Positions 44,250 to 57,023 are shown, counted from the stretch's first letter. The stretch: 60,000 nucleotides of DNA from Membranipora membranacea (GCA_914767715.1 OU612072.1:25112001-25172000), one strand, 5' to 3'. Notes: a model not told the origin generated them from the sequence alone. A program made the numbers and translations.

Positions 44250-47215
44250 CTTAGCACGTCTCTATCTGTATCATCAGGTACAATATTATTTTGAATATAA
44301 TCACAGGGTCCCCGTTGCTGTCAAATCATCATCAATTATTGTAAAAGTCCGAGAGAACAAGAACTAGGATAATATTTTTTTAATATTATGATAAATAGTT
44401 TCCAGGCTATGTGTACATGCACTTCAAGCATGTGAAAAACACCTGAAACGTAATTGAGCATTTTTCAAGGGCATTCCTTTATAACCCAATTTAGAAATCG
44501 GACAATTGCCCCGTTTTAATGTCCAGTTTCCTGTGATAAGGATGTTGTTATGCGCTGACCTTCCAATTTAAAACCATAAGATTAAAAATTGTTGGTAGCG
44601 GGAGTTATGCAATTTTTTTGAAAAAATTATGACTTGCAACCGATATTTTATCACTAAATTTTGGGGTGATCAGCGGTAAATATTGGCTATTTTAACATAG
44701 ATAGCAATATAATAGTCAACTATGATATAACACCTTGCTTACATTACCGCTTGATTTTCAGCTTCTGAACTCATGCACACTTAGATAGTCAACTTGCTAC
44801 CGTGCAAAGATGGAAACCTTGAATTATCTGTTCCATTTGTGTAAATTAACGCTGTAACTGGGAAATCTATTCATAAGAAACTGCTGGTAAAGATTCGGGA
44901 GTTTCTATCAGGTCTATAACATATTGGTTAGATAGGTCGGTTTTTGCAGCTTCTACTAAAATTTATTGTACAATAGGTCAGTTATAATACATACAAAACA
45001 GTATTATAATACCAGTTAACAGAAACGATTGCAAAAAGTAACTGATGATGATTTAATTTATGTCATGGATAAGCCCTTCCTGGATCATAAGCTGCAGGAC
45101 ATCAAGCTCCCTGCTGACTGAAAACCCTGCTGACTGAAGATGTGTCCTCAAGCGAGTATTTTATTTACCGAGAAATAATTCATTATGCTGTGTACCAATC
45201 AAATCTATATTGGCTAATCGATAGTTTAAATTTAATATTCATTCTTCATTTAATTAGTATTTATTCATCACATTTTTGTACCATATTGACACACATTAAC
45301 ACAGAGCAAAATTTAATGATGGGCAGGCCTGTAGCTTATGATAAAATGACGATAGCAGTAAAGCTTAATGATGCAAAACTCATATTCAGCTGTAGCTTAG
45401 AAAATAAATCTAAAGACTGCTTTATTTTTGTTTATTATACACAAGGGCTTGTTATGTCAACCAAGGAGTTAGACAACATACCATAGCTACTTCTCTTACA
45501 TCCCATATTACATGCACTATGATGTTCCAATAGGCTAAGCTCCAGGAGTCAAGACCAACCTAATTTCTGCAGATTTGTACACCTTAAGGCTGAAAGTTGA
45601 TCGGTCTGCTTCCCTGTTATTATCAAAGTGATAATGACCCAATCACTACTTCTAAGGAATCGATTACCAAACATATGATCACAATTACTAGCTCACTGAT
45701 ATAAGTGTGTTATTGTGAGCTAATATTATAGCAGGCCCTGGATAAGCTTACACACTCTGATATTACACGACCACGATTTTGCCCGCCTCGGGCAATGGTG
45801 ACGCTTTGATTGAATTACTCTGTTACAAACGCCGCGCAATGACTTTTCGAAATGCTGATGCAACTCAACTTGGCTGATGCAACCCAGCCGGCCATAATAG
45901 GACATGATGTGACAAGATGATATGAAAATGTTTTCTAGTAGAAGATGGAGCTTCTCATTTCTTCGTCAGCAGCTCAATACTACGTTTAAAAAAATATAGG
46001 GCTGATGAACATAGCGCAGAGGGGTACCATGTGATTGCAGATTTCAAACATGTGTAGTTGCAATGTTATAAAAAATTTGTATAGAGATTTAAGTAAACCA
46101 ATGCAGTAAAAAAGTCTTCAGTCATCTTACTTGATTTGACTGATTATCATTAACCAATTCATCTAGAATTTTGATTAAATCATTTTAATACATTATCTTT
46201 CCATACAAGCTAAGTTAAGTAGATTTGAAAAATTGGAAATATTTTATATACTTTTGTGGCTGGTTATGATCTTTCTAACCTGAATTATTTTCTTGGTGAT
46301 AAAGGAAAGATGGACTTCATGAGAAAAGGGTTTGAGGAGTAAAATATACAGGAGAAAATTCAAACACACTTAGTCGAATACAGAATTCCGGTGTGCTCCA
46401 GCTGTAAGCACAAGAAAAAAAAGAAGGTCAGATGATATTTGACAAATGTTTTGTTTGAATGCCGGAAATAGTGAACACCCTCATTACTGGAACTGTTTTG
46501 AGCCTGAGGTCCACTAAGCTCCTTCAAATTGTCACATCATACTGAATTGTTATAAAATACACCATAGCCAGCAGAGATCACTTTAAGCGTTGGTTTACAC
46601 ACTGTCTCATTGAAATGATCTTTGTTACCAATCATTTGTGAAATCTTACAAGCAGTCTGTTCAAAGAAAGACCAATGCACAGAGTGTCTTAGTGTTGATG
46701 TATCATATGGCACCACTTGTAGGCGTGCATTTTTTACTATCACTTTTTCAAGGAGTGATCTTAAAAAAATAGGCCCTAATTAGAAGTTAGCTGACAGGGT
46801 GAGCGTTACTATGTAATAAGGCTTGGTACTCTATAACAAAGTGTGATCCAATTTTCCTTCATTTGGAGTTTGAGCTGGTGCTCAGTGATAGAATGTGAAC
46901 AATCAGAATACAAGCGATTTGGATCAAAAATGATCTTTTGTCATGATAAGCAAAAAACTACACAGCAATAAGAAGCATGACACCCTAATTATTTTGAGTA
47001 GTACAAAGTAGTTTCTGTGCAATTTAAGCCCTAAATTAGATAAAATTGGGTCTTGTGTGAAAATTGATCGATTGCCGCAGGCGCTGTTCAATTTTCACAC
47101 TTTAAATTATAAAAGATTATGGTGTTGTAAAATATAATTTGTACCTAATATTAAAATAGAAATAAATTGGTCAGTGATAATCTGCCGGTAGCCGGTGTAA
47201 AAGTAGGTGTATGAG
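44250..47215. other. Intergenic stretch between divergent copies A and B
   Basis: About 3 kb of AT-rich sequence separates the two promoters. The 114-codon ORF at 45142-45486 has no motif or context, and no gene is called. Confidence 0.4.
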
Positions 47216-47219
47216 AAAC

Positions 47220-47275
47220 TATATAAGGAGACTGTATTATCCTAGAAGATCACTTCACTAGTCTCACCACTAAGA
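47220..47275 (+). promoter_or_regulatory. Promoter and non-coding exon 1 of copy B
   Basis: TATATAAG at 47220-47227 precedes a probable non-coding exon ending at 47275 before GTAAGTT. The layout matches copy A. Confidence 0.7.
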
Positions 47276-47504
47276 GTAAGTTACACAAATTTGATTCTTT
47301 GGTGAAATATTTCCTTATTTTAAGTTTAACTTTAAACTAATTTACTTTTTCTGAAATGTCTCTAATGAAATGTATTGTGTTACCAGCAGCTTTGGCAGTT
47401 TATTCAAAAGAAATTTGAAACCTGCGGTTTCAAAGTGAAGCAAGGTGCTCTTTATCAATTGTGATCGGCTACTCAGTTTTTTTTACTTTGTTTTTAGATT
47501 AGTC

Positions 47505-49214
47505 ATGAAGGTTATTGCTATTGTTGCCCTGCTCGTTGTGGCCGCTGCCGCTGACAAGAAGAGCGTGTACCGTACCCGCTCTGCTGTCGACCGTAACAAC
47601 AACGGTGTTGATGACAGACTTGAGGTTGCCGCCGCCATCGACCGTAACAACAATGGTGTAGATGACAGACTTGAGGTAGCTGGTATTGACCGTAACAACA
47701 ATGGTGTTGATGATAGACGCGAGCAAGTCTGGTGGCCAAGAACTTCTGGTGAGTGGGATCAGGAAGTTAGTCTCTAACTCCTTGGTGTGCTCAGGGATTA
47801 GATTTTCAAACTTGTTTATGAGTTCATTGGGCGAGGAATCAAAGCTCTTATGTGATGTTGTCAACAGCCACATCAGTTCAAATTCCGTCATTTTTTTCTA
47901 TTTTCTCTCAGAAGAAAGGCAGCAGAAACATGTTATGGCTAACAGACATAGGGAGCATGATAAATCTTTTGTTTTATGACTTATTATTCTTCAGTCGTCT
48001 TCGGAGCTTCTGAGTCTTTCTTTTAATATATTGGTTATAAGTGCGTTGGCTCCTCATTATTGTAATTAAACTGTATTTTGGATCTTAATTATTATAGCTT
48101 GGTGGTGGAACAGAAATAATGATATGGATGGGGACGGTATCGTTGACCAGGTATGCATATTTATCTGATAATTAAACAGCTTCTCAAACAATGCGTTTTA
48201 GTGAAGCAAGCATTTATGGATTTACAAGTATTGGCTGATTTTAGTGATTATCTCCTCCTGACCCAACTTTGAGCTTCACTATGATGAATTGAACCCAAGT
48301 ACAATTACATATTTTACATAGATAAACCCAATGAGCCACAACAATATTTGAAAAAATTTCAGTTCTCTAGGAAATCTAACTAACTGGGAAAAACTTGTAC
48401 CATCGATGCATATTGACTTGAGATATAAATAAGTTCTTAAGGGAGCATTCTCTGCTGTTATACCAAATGGATAACCTAGTTTGTGTTCATAAAAGGAACG
48501 ACGAATTATCTACTCCATTTTGTTTTGACCGAATCATCTGAACTGCTAGGCTATATGTGATCGCACATTTTGAAGCTATCATATAGACCTTTCTCATTAA
48601 ATATTCAATTTATTTCCTTCTCAGGCTGATCCAGATGCTAACGGTGACGGAGTCGCTGATGCATGGAGAGTGAGAGGATACGGATATCCAGCATGGAGGT
48701 AAGTCTATAAGTTTCATTAGCTATGTCAGCTTTAGGGCCATGGCTGGTTTCTGCGGATCTGTGGGCTTCAATTTGAATAGTTTTTTTTCACCGCTATCAG
48801 CTGAGTAACACTGCTCGGCTAGAGGACTCCTAAAATCATAAACATTGAAAGTCATGAAAAATTGAGACACTGGCAAGATTTGGTATTGACCATCCCCGCT
48901 CGCCAACAGCATACTTTGTTGGTGTCTGACAATAAAGGATAGTAACTATTCAGATGCACCTATCTTGATGACCCGATCAACTCATTTTCAGATCGGGGAA
49001 GGGGCACAAATACCCCCTATAAATAGTGTCTGTCAAATTCGCACCTGAGTTAACCACATAAAGCTTAGTTCATTCAAAACACCACGGGCATTGTCAACAG
49101 TCGCTGTAAACATAGAAAGACAGAAAACATGCATGAGTGAACATCTCCTTGTTATACTGTAGAAGAACCCGTGCCGGTGTTGCCAGAAGAGGATACTGGC
49201 CAAAGAGCTGGTAA
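47505..49214 (+). CDS. Small secreted protein with DRNNNGVDDR calcium-type loops (copy B)
   Basis: Exons 47505-47748, 48098-48150, 48625-48698 and 49163-49214 join in phase to 140 residues. Coding exons are almost identical to copy A. The visible differences are AAAI in place of AAL between loops 1 and 2 and DANGDG in place of DVNGDG in the last loop. The start at 47505 is chosen because it begins the signal peptide directly after the acceptor (TTTGTTTTTAGATTAGTC). Loops carry D, N, N, G, D and E at the expected coordinating spots. Intron sequences are also recognisably shared with copy A, showing a recent duplication of the whole gene. A poly(A) signal follows at 49281. It is likely secreted and calcium-binding; its role is unknown. 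Confidence 0.9.
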
Positions 49215-49280
49215 TTCTGTCTCTTCATACAACAAAACAAGAACTATCACTGGAATTTTCTGAGTTTTTTAATTTCACTG

Positions 49281-49286
49281 AATAAA
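49281..49286 (+). terminator. Poly(A) signal of copy B
   Basis: AATAAA lies 67 bases after the stop codon of copy B. Confidence 0.6.
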
Positions 49287-49299
49287 GCTGTTTTATGTT

Positions 49300-50890
49300 T
49301 TACTTTGAAAATAAAAATCACAATCCAAATCTGATGGAATCAATGTCTTTGGTGCCGAGTGTACACTGTCCATAAGGAAATAGTCTTGAGACCAAATCAA
49401 ATGATCAGTGGGAAAGAGATATGATTGATGAGTTTCTGTTGTTGTGCTATTATCATCTATATGCCTTGGAGGGAGAGAACAGCATTATAGGATTTAGGAG
49501 TTGCTCTCTTATAGAGCATGAGTAGACAATCCTCTATATACCAAACAACAAATTGGACTCGTACCAGAAAGTTTTGGACACACTAGATAAAAAATTATCC
49601 GGTTTACCTGCTTTAGGATTTGCTCATACTGACTCTTGTGATCTGACTGGGCATGTAGATCACTGATAAACTAGGCTATCATTACCACAAAGCAGGTGTC
49701 GTAAGGCTAAGTGTGCATCATGCGTGACTTGAATTTGCGCATGTGCAAGAACAATGAGTTTAGTTTGGGTTCTGATTGCAACTTTGGAAAGGGGAAATGG
49801 GATATCCCCTGGATAAACTGTCAATCAAAATCAGCTAATAATGACAAGAGAGGATAACTATTGATAGCAAATCCGCACGCTTTGGGGAGTATCTCACCAG
49901 AGCAGGTAGCCAATCAGATGGCTTCGGAATTCCGAGACTCAATATTGCAGAGATCAGCTCATGCCCAGAGCTGAGCATGCGCAGAATGGGATTTCCTTTC
50001 CTCTTTGGCTATCAGTAGTGGGGAAGCAATTCCAAATACATACAAGATGTATCAGGGAGTTTGGGAATCCCAATGGGAATCTCAAGCTCCCTTGTTGTAT
50101 CAAACCATTCTCCCTGATCAAACTTGAACTAGGGACACAAGCTCCAATATATCAATAAGAACACCAGTTCATAAAATAGGAGCACAGCACAGTTGAGCTC
50201 TTCAACTAAAATAGTTTAAAGATATGGTTGTAATTGACTCTTCCTATATTTGCCATTAATATAATAGTATAATCAATATTTAGAAATTGAGACGGAACTT
50301 TAGAGTGATATTTGGCTCTGATCGTCAAAATGATCAACAACACTCAAAAATTGTTTCATCACAGGTTCACAGCAAAATGCTTCGCTGCAACCGCAATTTG
50401 AAAAATGAATTTTCACGATAGACGGGATGATTAGGTCAGGGGGGTCCAGAGTAAAATAAAGTTGATGTTGGTTCACGCACACAAAGTATTTGATTGTCAC
50501 AACAATTGCAAACAGTATTGACCTAATTCTTTTATTTACTTCACAACTGCTTGAGAGTTAAATGATAGGCAAATAGGTTTGAGGTAATTGAGAAAACTAG
50601 ACAGGAATTGCCCTACATAATTTAGAATTTTTGAAATATTTGAGGAAAAAAGGTACATAAATGTAAATTTGCACATACAATTTTGTATTACGCAGATACA
50701 ATAAGAGATTTTGAAAAAATTGCAGTTGAAATATCAAATAAAAAAAATTGTTGATTGAAATGACCAATATATCGAGGAAGCTATAGGCCAAAAGATAAAA
50801 AGGAGCCATGGCAGCAAACAAGGGATCCCATGATCACTTGATTGAGAGATAGAGTAGAGAGATCAAGCTAAGTGCTGCCAATAAATTTTA
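49300..50890. other. Intergenic stretch
   Basis: No gene or repeat is supported. It includes the 3' flank of the DHHC gene, with an AATAAA on the - strand at 50531. Confidence 0.4.
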
Positions 50891-50901
50891 CAGGTCAACA
50901 A

Positions 50902-53831
50902 TTAATTACTGTGTCTCATCATTTCCCAGTCATACCCATTCCCCTCGGGCTCAGCGTAAAAAGGTATGAACCACCGGATCCAGTAATAAGCGCCTAACGA
51001 GGCTCTAATGTTAGCTAACACTCCCTCTGGCTTACTAAATCTTTTAATTCCTTTACTGCCTTCATAAAATGTCAAATTCCCCACCGCTCCCAAACACGAC
51101 ATGATCAAATAAAACCCGACTAATCCAGCATTTATAAAAGTACAATAAGTAAAAACTATACCTATAAAGTTAAACCATGTATTACCGTCCACTAGTGCCA
51201 TAAGAAAGGCTACAGGTGGTACGTACTGCCACACGGAGGTGAACTCTTGTCTGATATACGTAACCTCCCAGTATAGAGCTAGTGATTGTGCTAAGAATAT
51301 CCATAAACACATAAATACGAAATAGGCAAAGGTGAAGTGTCCAACACAGCCGGCAGCAAAGAAGCAGTGATGATCCTACAAAATAAAAAATAAATACTAG
51401 ATGTGTCAAGTATTCACATGACGAAAAGGTAGTCTTGTTAGTTGTCGAATTGAAATTTATGGAAAGCAAACATTTAACTTATGACATCATAATTATAAAT
51501 CCTACATGAGCTTGCTAATATTAGTGTTCAACAACATAAGCTAACATGAACTCATCCCCCAACTAGCTCAACTGAACTCTGACTATCATTTTCGCCTTTG
51601 GGGTAGTGTGTCATTATTAAAGTGCAAATCATTCCTTGTGCCCACCCTATTTATAGGTTGATGTATTGTATTTATTTATAAGGTTCCGTGTGTTTGAAAT
51701 TTGGTCAAGATTGTTGCTTGCAGCCTTGTAATATAAAAAGCAAGGATAGCGGTAGTGGAATCACCAGCAACCCAACCCATACTAAACTCTAGCCTCTGAG
51801 CTACATCAAGAATGTTCAATATAACTTGAATTAATAATTTTCCAGATCATTATTAAGTTGTATTGTGTGTAGTAGTGTTATTTCAAACAAATAGGCAGAA
51901 CTCCTATACTGTGCCCTTATTGAAGAAAATTAACCCTACATAATACTGCACCACAGGCAAATGGAAACGGACATGACTGTTCGTAAAAGTTAAAGATATC
52001 TCATGACAAGCTGTAGCAGAAATCACAACCCGCTGGTGGTTGGAGACTAAGCAGTTAATTACATCATGCCCCGTGAGGACTGGACATCTAAAATCAATCT
52101 AAGAATCTGCAGACATGCTGGTTGTATTACGCTGTAGTCAGGGATAAAATACTACAGTATCGGCTAGCTCAAGTTTGGTCAAGTTAGCCTACATCCGGAA
52201 TCGCCCCCTCCCACTGTAGGGTTTACAGTAATGCCGGAGAGTTGCGGAATGGAGGCAAACTGAATCAAACTAGATAAAGGTTTTGGTGGACAAACAAATT
52301 GCTTCCAGATATTCATTGAAGATAACACTTAAACAAGCTCGACCATATAAACAATCAAGCATATATGCTATATATCTCACTTTGAAAAGATTTTTTATTT
52401 AGACGCTACTTTAGATAGGCTTAGAAACCATCTATTCTGATCACCACTTGGTATATAAGACCTTGATATCACAGCTTACCTGTCGAAGCATACAGGCTTT
52501 ACAGAGCTTACAGTGGAATGATCTGGGAGGTACGTAATACTGACATATGGCGCAGAGTCTCCATCCTACTGTCTCATTTTTATCTGTGTCTTCTGGCCTC
52601 TGTATAAAAGGTAAAGGGGTTAATGGGATCAGATAATTGAAGCCCTAAAACTCTGCAGGGATAGCTGGTAGATTTCATTATCACTTTCCCAACCGTAGGG
52701 AAAGTGGTTGATAATGAGATGCTACTATCAGCCATCCCGGCAGCGCTCAAACTAGGGATTAGAACAAGTTACAAATTAGGTCGGGTGACCTTTGGACTAT
52801 GCTATATGCTGGCAGTGCTATGGTCTACAGCGTTTCACTTGAACGTAGTCTCGCATCATATTATTCGTCTAAGAAGGCGCATGACTCAGTTGTATTTAAG
52901 GTTCATTTATCGGCCTACACTATGCAGGTCGTGATATTCTAGTAGCAAAGATTTCTCTTCCTGACTGATTACACAGCACATAATTGAACTCGGCACTCAG
53001 ACTCAAAATAACGCTAGACCAGTACCGATTCTTCTAGACTTAGTTTGAGTTGATCCCAGTAACTTAATTGCTGTTTGACAGAAGACAACAGTTGCAATCA
53101 ACCACTGCGTTTCTAAAATGTATCACTACAATCGCCAATCAAAACAAGTTTAACACATAAACGCAACTCTGACTTACCCTCTCTGCCTTGTTGACATATT
53201 TTCGTATCACTTGGAAGTAGTTATAGAATGATTGTAAAAGTATCAGTGTAATAAATAAACGCCAGTACATAAGTTCTGTGGAGTCTGTGATTAAATGAGG
53301 CAGTACTACCCAACCACCGACTAAAATAAAGGTAGAACAGTCATAGCAATATAAATATTGAGATAATCACATAAATAAGTGGAATGGATTTGTCACTTGT
53401 TTCCAAATGACAAATCCATTCCACTTATTTATGTGACAGTAGGGAAAACATGTTGTTAGATTAAGCTGTTAAGACAGGTTCCAGCTTGATAACAAAGCTG
53501 ATATAAATGACTACAGCAGTATTTCATCCAAAGACACGGGGCCTCGAACAGGGTGACTCATAGTTGTATTTACAGCATTTGGTAAAGTGAGACGCTCAGA
53601 TACAACAGCAGGACATTTTTAATCCAATCTTATTGCAGAACAAATCTTACTGTAATATTGCATAGTTATCATGACAAAGAAGTAAGTCACTCCATATTTG
53701 TTAGCGATGTCTCTTTTCACTGTAAAGTCTGGAGGATTATCTTGGTACGTCTTTTTGAGTATTTCACGGAATGACAACTTGTGAGGCTCCTCCTGGAGCG
53801 CCTTCGGCACAGCTCTTTGTCTCGCATCCAT
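50902..53831 (-). CDS. DHHC-type palmitoyltransferase (ZDHHC family)
   Basis: Exons 53831-53651, 53320-53178, 52599-52480 and 51375-50902 join in phase to 305 residues. The cysteine-rich domain is complete: CAIC at 124-127, HCKLCKAC at 137-144, and DHHC at 149-152 with the catalytic Cys at 152, followed by FFAAGCVGH. It is flanked by membrane helices: two before (about residues 48-72 and 80-96) and two or three after (about 162-185 and 200-250). The fold therefore sits in Golgi, ER or plasma membrane. Such enzymes attach palmitate to Cys of target proteins. DHHCFF followed by a glycine-cysteine turn suggests the ZDHHC24-like branch, with low certainty. The ATG at 53831 follows an acceptor (TTTTACAG) by one base, so a 5' UTR exon lies upstream. 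Intron 1 carries a perfect 29-bp hairpin. Confidence 0.93.
53367..53436. repeat. Perfect 29-bp inverted repeat (hairpin) in a DHHC-gene intron
   Basis: The arms at 53367-53395 and 53408-53436 are exact reverse complements (start TCACATAAATAAGTGG) around a 12-base loop. It lies 47 bases upstream of exon 53320-53178, near the expected branch-point region. It could be a small palindromic element or a structured RNA. Confidence 0.85.
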
Positions 53832-53839
53832 TCTGTAAA

Positions 53840-55810
53840 ACAAGGCAGGGTAAAAAGCTATGACTTGCGATTACAACAGTGTTTCAGTTTGATGACTGAC
53901 AGGGTTTATGCATAGGACTGCCACAGTTCCTGATTTTGGGCTTGGTGCGGCAGTCCTATGGGTTTATGTCCTAGTTTTGCTCTGTCACAGCGGTGACAAA
54001 ACCTTTCACAGCTTTAAGTCCTAATTTTAATACGTTGAACACTATCAAAACATAAAACAGCGCCTTTTCTACCCCAGTGTGGTGCTAGTCTAAGAGAAGA
54101 CATTCCCCGCACTGCAGTTCTGGCCTGTTTCTTTATGTTGTACCATTTGCCATTCCCTTTCCACTTGCTTTGGTTTGGTTCAAGTTAATGAACTCAATCA
54201 ATCAATCAATCAAGCAAAACAAAAAACTGTTGGAAGCAGTCGATTCATATTTTCATCAAAATGAAACAAGACCAACCTGAACAAAAACATCATTGGCTTT
54301 TTGTCCAGGTTGTTTGTCTGTTTTTAAAAAATATTTCCCTCTTTTTTCAGCTCCTTCCTACATCTTATATCCTAAATAAGGCACAGTGTTACGTATTACT
54401 TACAGTGAACAGTTAGCCTGAGCAGGCTAGATAACAGTTCAGGGATGAAAAAGGTGTTTGTTGGTGTGATAGTACAAGAAAGAAGTGGTGAATGAATGAA
54501 TAACTATTTTCTTCACAGCAAATTTTGTTACTAACCAAGCATTACATGAGTATCAATCGGCAGTAGTTCCGTTTCATAGTAAACTGCATTCTGCATCAAG
54601 GTTCAAGGTCATAACCCATAATCATGAGCTAAATTAGGGATAATACATCTGTCCCTACTATTCATCACTAAAAAGAAAGACTCTGGGCAACAAGTTAAAG
54701 TGAAAAAGAGTTAGCAAGATTTTGCTCATAGTTGGTTGGTTTTTGGTTATTTGATTCTCTATCAATTAATTAGCTGCCATGATCATTCACTCAGTTCCAC
54801 TAAAACACTGGTGTGTTCAAAGGGCCAGCACACAGTTAATAATTCCTAATTACCCTTGTTGTGCAGTGTTGACTTGTGATCAATATTATTATTCTAGAAT
54901 TTTTTTTCATAAAGAAACAATTTGTATTTCATTCCCCCCCCCCCCCTTGTTGTGGTGCATAATTCCTTCAACTTGTACTTTGGTTATTGTGTGCTGGATT
55001 ACACTGTAGCAATTGTCTCCTGACCACTCATTCCCATATGGGTGGTTAACTTCAAATGGAGTTGAGTTGTAGGCATTTAGTAGGAAAATATACTGCAGAC
55101 CTAGCTAGAAGGCCTGCCTGTCTCTGTGATTGATCTCATAACTGTTGATCCTACAGCTGAATCAGAAAGCAACTACACATTAATTATATGTTTCTGGGAG
55201 AGCAGAGCCAGTTTTCTTAAAGTTTCATTGTTTGGGTCTTTTGATGAAGCCAAAACTATTTTTAGGTTCTCAATTTCAATGCAACCCTCATACCACATCC
55301 CTAGGGCACCTCCCAAGACATACACTCAGTGGTCTAAGTGGACTTATTTCTCTCTGGGTATTCTACCCTCAAGGTCAAATGCTGTGCCAGGGAGGGTGCA
55401 GGTAAGCGGCATAGCACCCTGCCGCCCTAGAAGATTTTTGCAATATATATTTCAAATTATGCAAATTTATACATGTTGAGCATAATGATAATGCAGATGT
55501 ATATATCTGTAATAAAATGGTTGATAATATGGTCTTGAAGAGATCAATATCACTTAGCTTGTTGCTCAGAATCCAGGAGGAAATATCTTCTAAGCGTTCC
55601 CCCTGTATATTCCTTTGTGGGAACTCAGTTCCAACCAGTTTCCACTCACTTCTAACACTGCATACACCTGTAGGCTTCAGACCAGTGATCTGACAGACTC
55701 TGCACCACATGCAGAAAGAAAGACCCAATTCTTATTAGGCTTGATCTACATAATACACATTATTCACTTTGTAGTGTGTGGTGTAACACCTTAGGAGCTA
55801 CATTGCACTA
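53840..55810. other. Intergenic stretch between DHHC and NDUFAF2-like genes
   Basis: No coding exon is supported. A C homopolymer (about 12 bases) is at 54936-54947 and an AATC run at about 54192. It should contain both genes' divergent 5' ends, but no clear TATA box was found. Confidence 0.4.
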
Positions 55811-55819
55811 AGGCTAGAC

Positions 55820-56880
55820 ATGTCACGCCCAGGAATCTTTGGGCGTATAATACAGAATATACGGCACAGCAACCGAATAAGAAACCATGAGAAAACAATG
55901 CCAAATGTGTTTGTGGGAACAGATCAGAAAGGCAACAAATACTTCCAAAAGGACGGTGAGTATCCAATATAACCTAACTGTTCTTATAGTACCCTAATTT
56001 TTTGATTTACCTGTCTTAAACAACCACCACCTCCTTTCAAAATATACATGTACCGAAATAATCCAGTTCTCTGCGGGCAGTAGCTAATTTTAAGAATCAT
56101 AGTAGAGGGATTGTTGATGCTTGCTAAGGCATTTGTTTTAGGTACTTAGTCCAATCAAACACTTGGGTGTTGTGAGACATGTGGCATGTACTGTATTGGA
56201 CATGTCCCACAGCACTCTGCGACCCCTACAGCACAAACAACAATGCTTTATAGCCCTTGAGTGCTGTAAGACATGTCCCATACAGCACCTGGCTATGTAG
56301 CACAATACCCGTCATAACTTTGCAAATCAATCAAATCGATCACACAACTTTGGTTGCTGACCATCTTCAACATAGTATTTCTCAACATTTTACAAATCAA
56401 CCCAAGGCAGATTTTTGTGTTTTAGGCAGACTTTAGTGTTTAACGTCCTCTGGTTTGCACCCACTTTGAGTTTTGTTGATGTCAAATCATGGATATATAA
56501 ATGGATTTTCATATGAGTCAAATGCAATGTCAAAGTACCTATGCTGTGACAACTGATCTCGTTAACATATTTTAGCCAGTGCAGATGGATCCATAAAACG
56601 AAAAAGATGGGCCGAGCCACCTGATGGTGATATTGCATTTCTGGAGCGAGTTCCTATGCATTGGGACCAGTGGTTACGGGGACGTCATGAAGATGCTCCT
56701 ACTATAGAACAGGAAGCACTTATTGCAAGAAGGACTAAATTTGGTCGCCAGGTAGATGAAAAAGTGGCAGAAGACCTAAAAAATAGGTCTGAACTCGATG
56801 AGGATTTGGATCCTAATAAGAAAAGACCTTTTCCTACTTATGGTGGATATTCTGGGTTTGGTGATAAAAAACCTGACTAA
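55820..56880 (+). CDS. NDUFAF2: NDUFAF2-like mitochondrial complex I assembly factor (NDUFA12 family)
   Basis: Two exons, 55820-55955 and 56576-56880, join in phase (1/2) to 146 residues. The family signature VGTDQKGNKYF lies at residues 32-42. RKRWAEPP and VPMHWDQWLRGRHEDAPT follow, matching the NDUFA12/NDUFAF2 pattern of a Trp-containing 'P-x-x-W-x-x-W-L-R-x-x-R' block followed by PT. The N-terminus (FGRIIQNIRHSNRIR) is basic and helix-prone, as in a mitochondrial targeting sequence. NDUFAF2 (mimitin, B17.2L) helps a late step of NADH dehydrogenase assembly, occupying the NDUFA12 position. A charged C-terminal part rather than the typical NDUFA12 end favours NDUFAF2, but NDUFA12 itself is not fully excluded. 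A poly(A) signal is at 57018. Confidence 0.85.
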
Positions 56881-57017
56881 CATTAGTGACTGGTGTTGTG
56901 CTCAGGTATGTTTTATCAGACATTGTCCCACTTGAGTCCTATAGCCTTCTTTTCTTTTATGTTGAACTTATTTTCAGACAAAGTAATATGATATTGCAGG
57001 AGTTGTCCTTTCCCTGA

Positions 57018-57023
57018 AATAAA
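57018..57023 (+). terminator. Poly(A) signal of the NDUFAF2-like gene
   Basis: AATAAA lies 138 bases after the stop. It is close to the 3' end of the convergent gene ending at 57192. Confidence 0.55.

Noticed and set aside
45142-45486. 114-codon ORF between copies A and B as a gene
   Set aside because: AT-driven hydrophobic frame without motif, splice context or poly(A) support.
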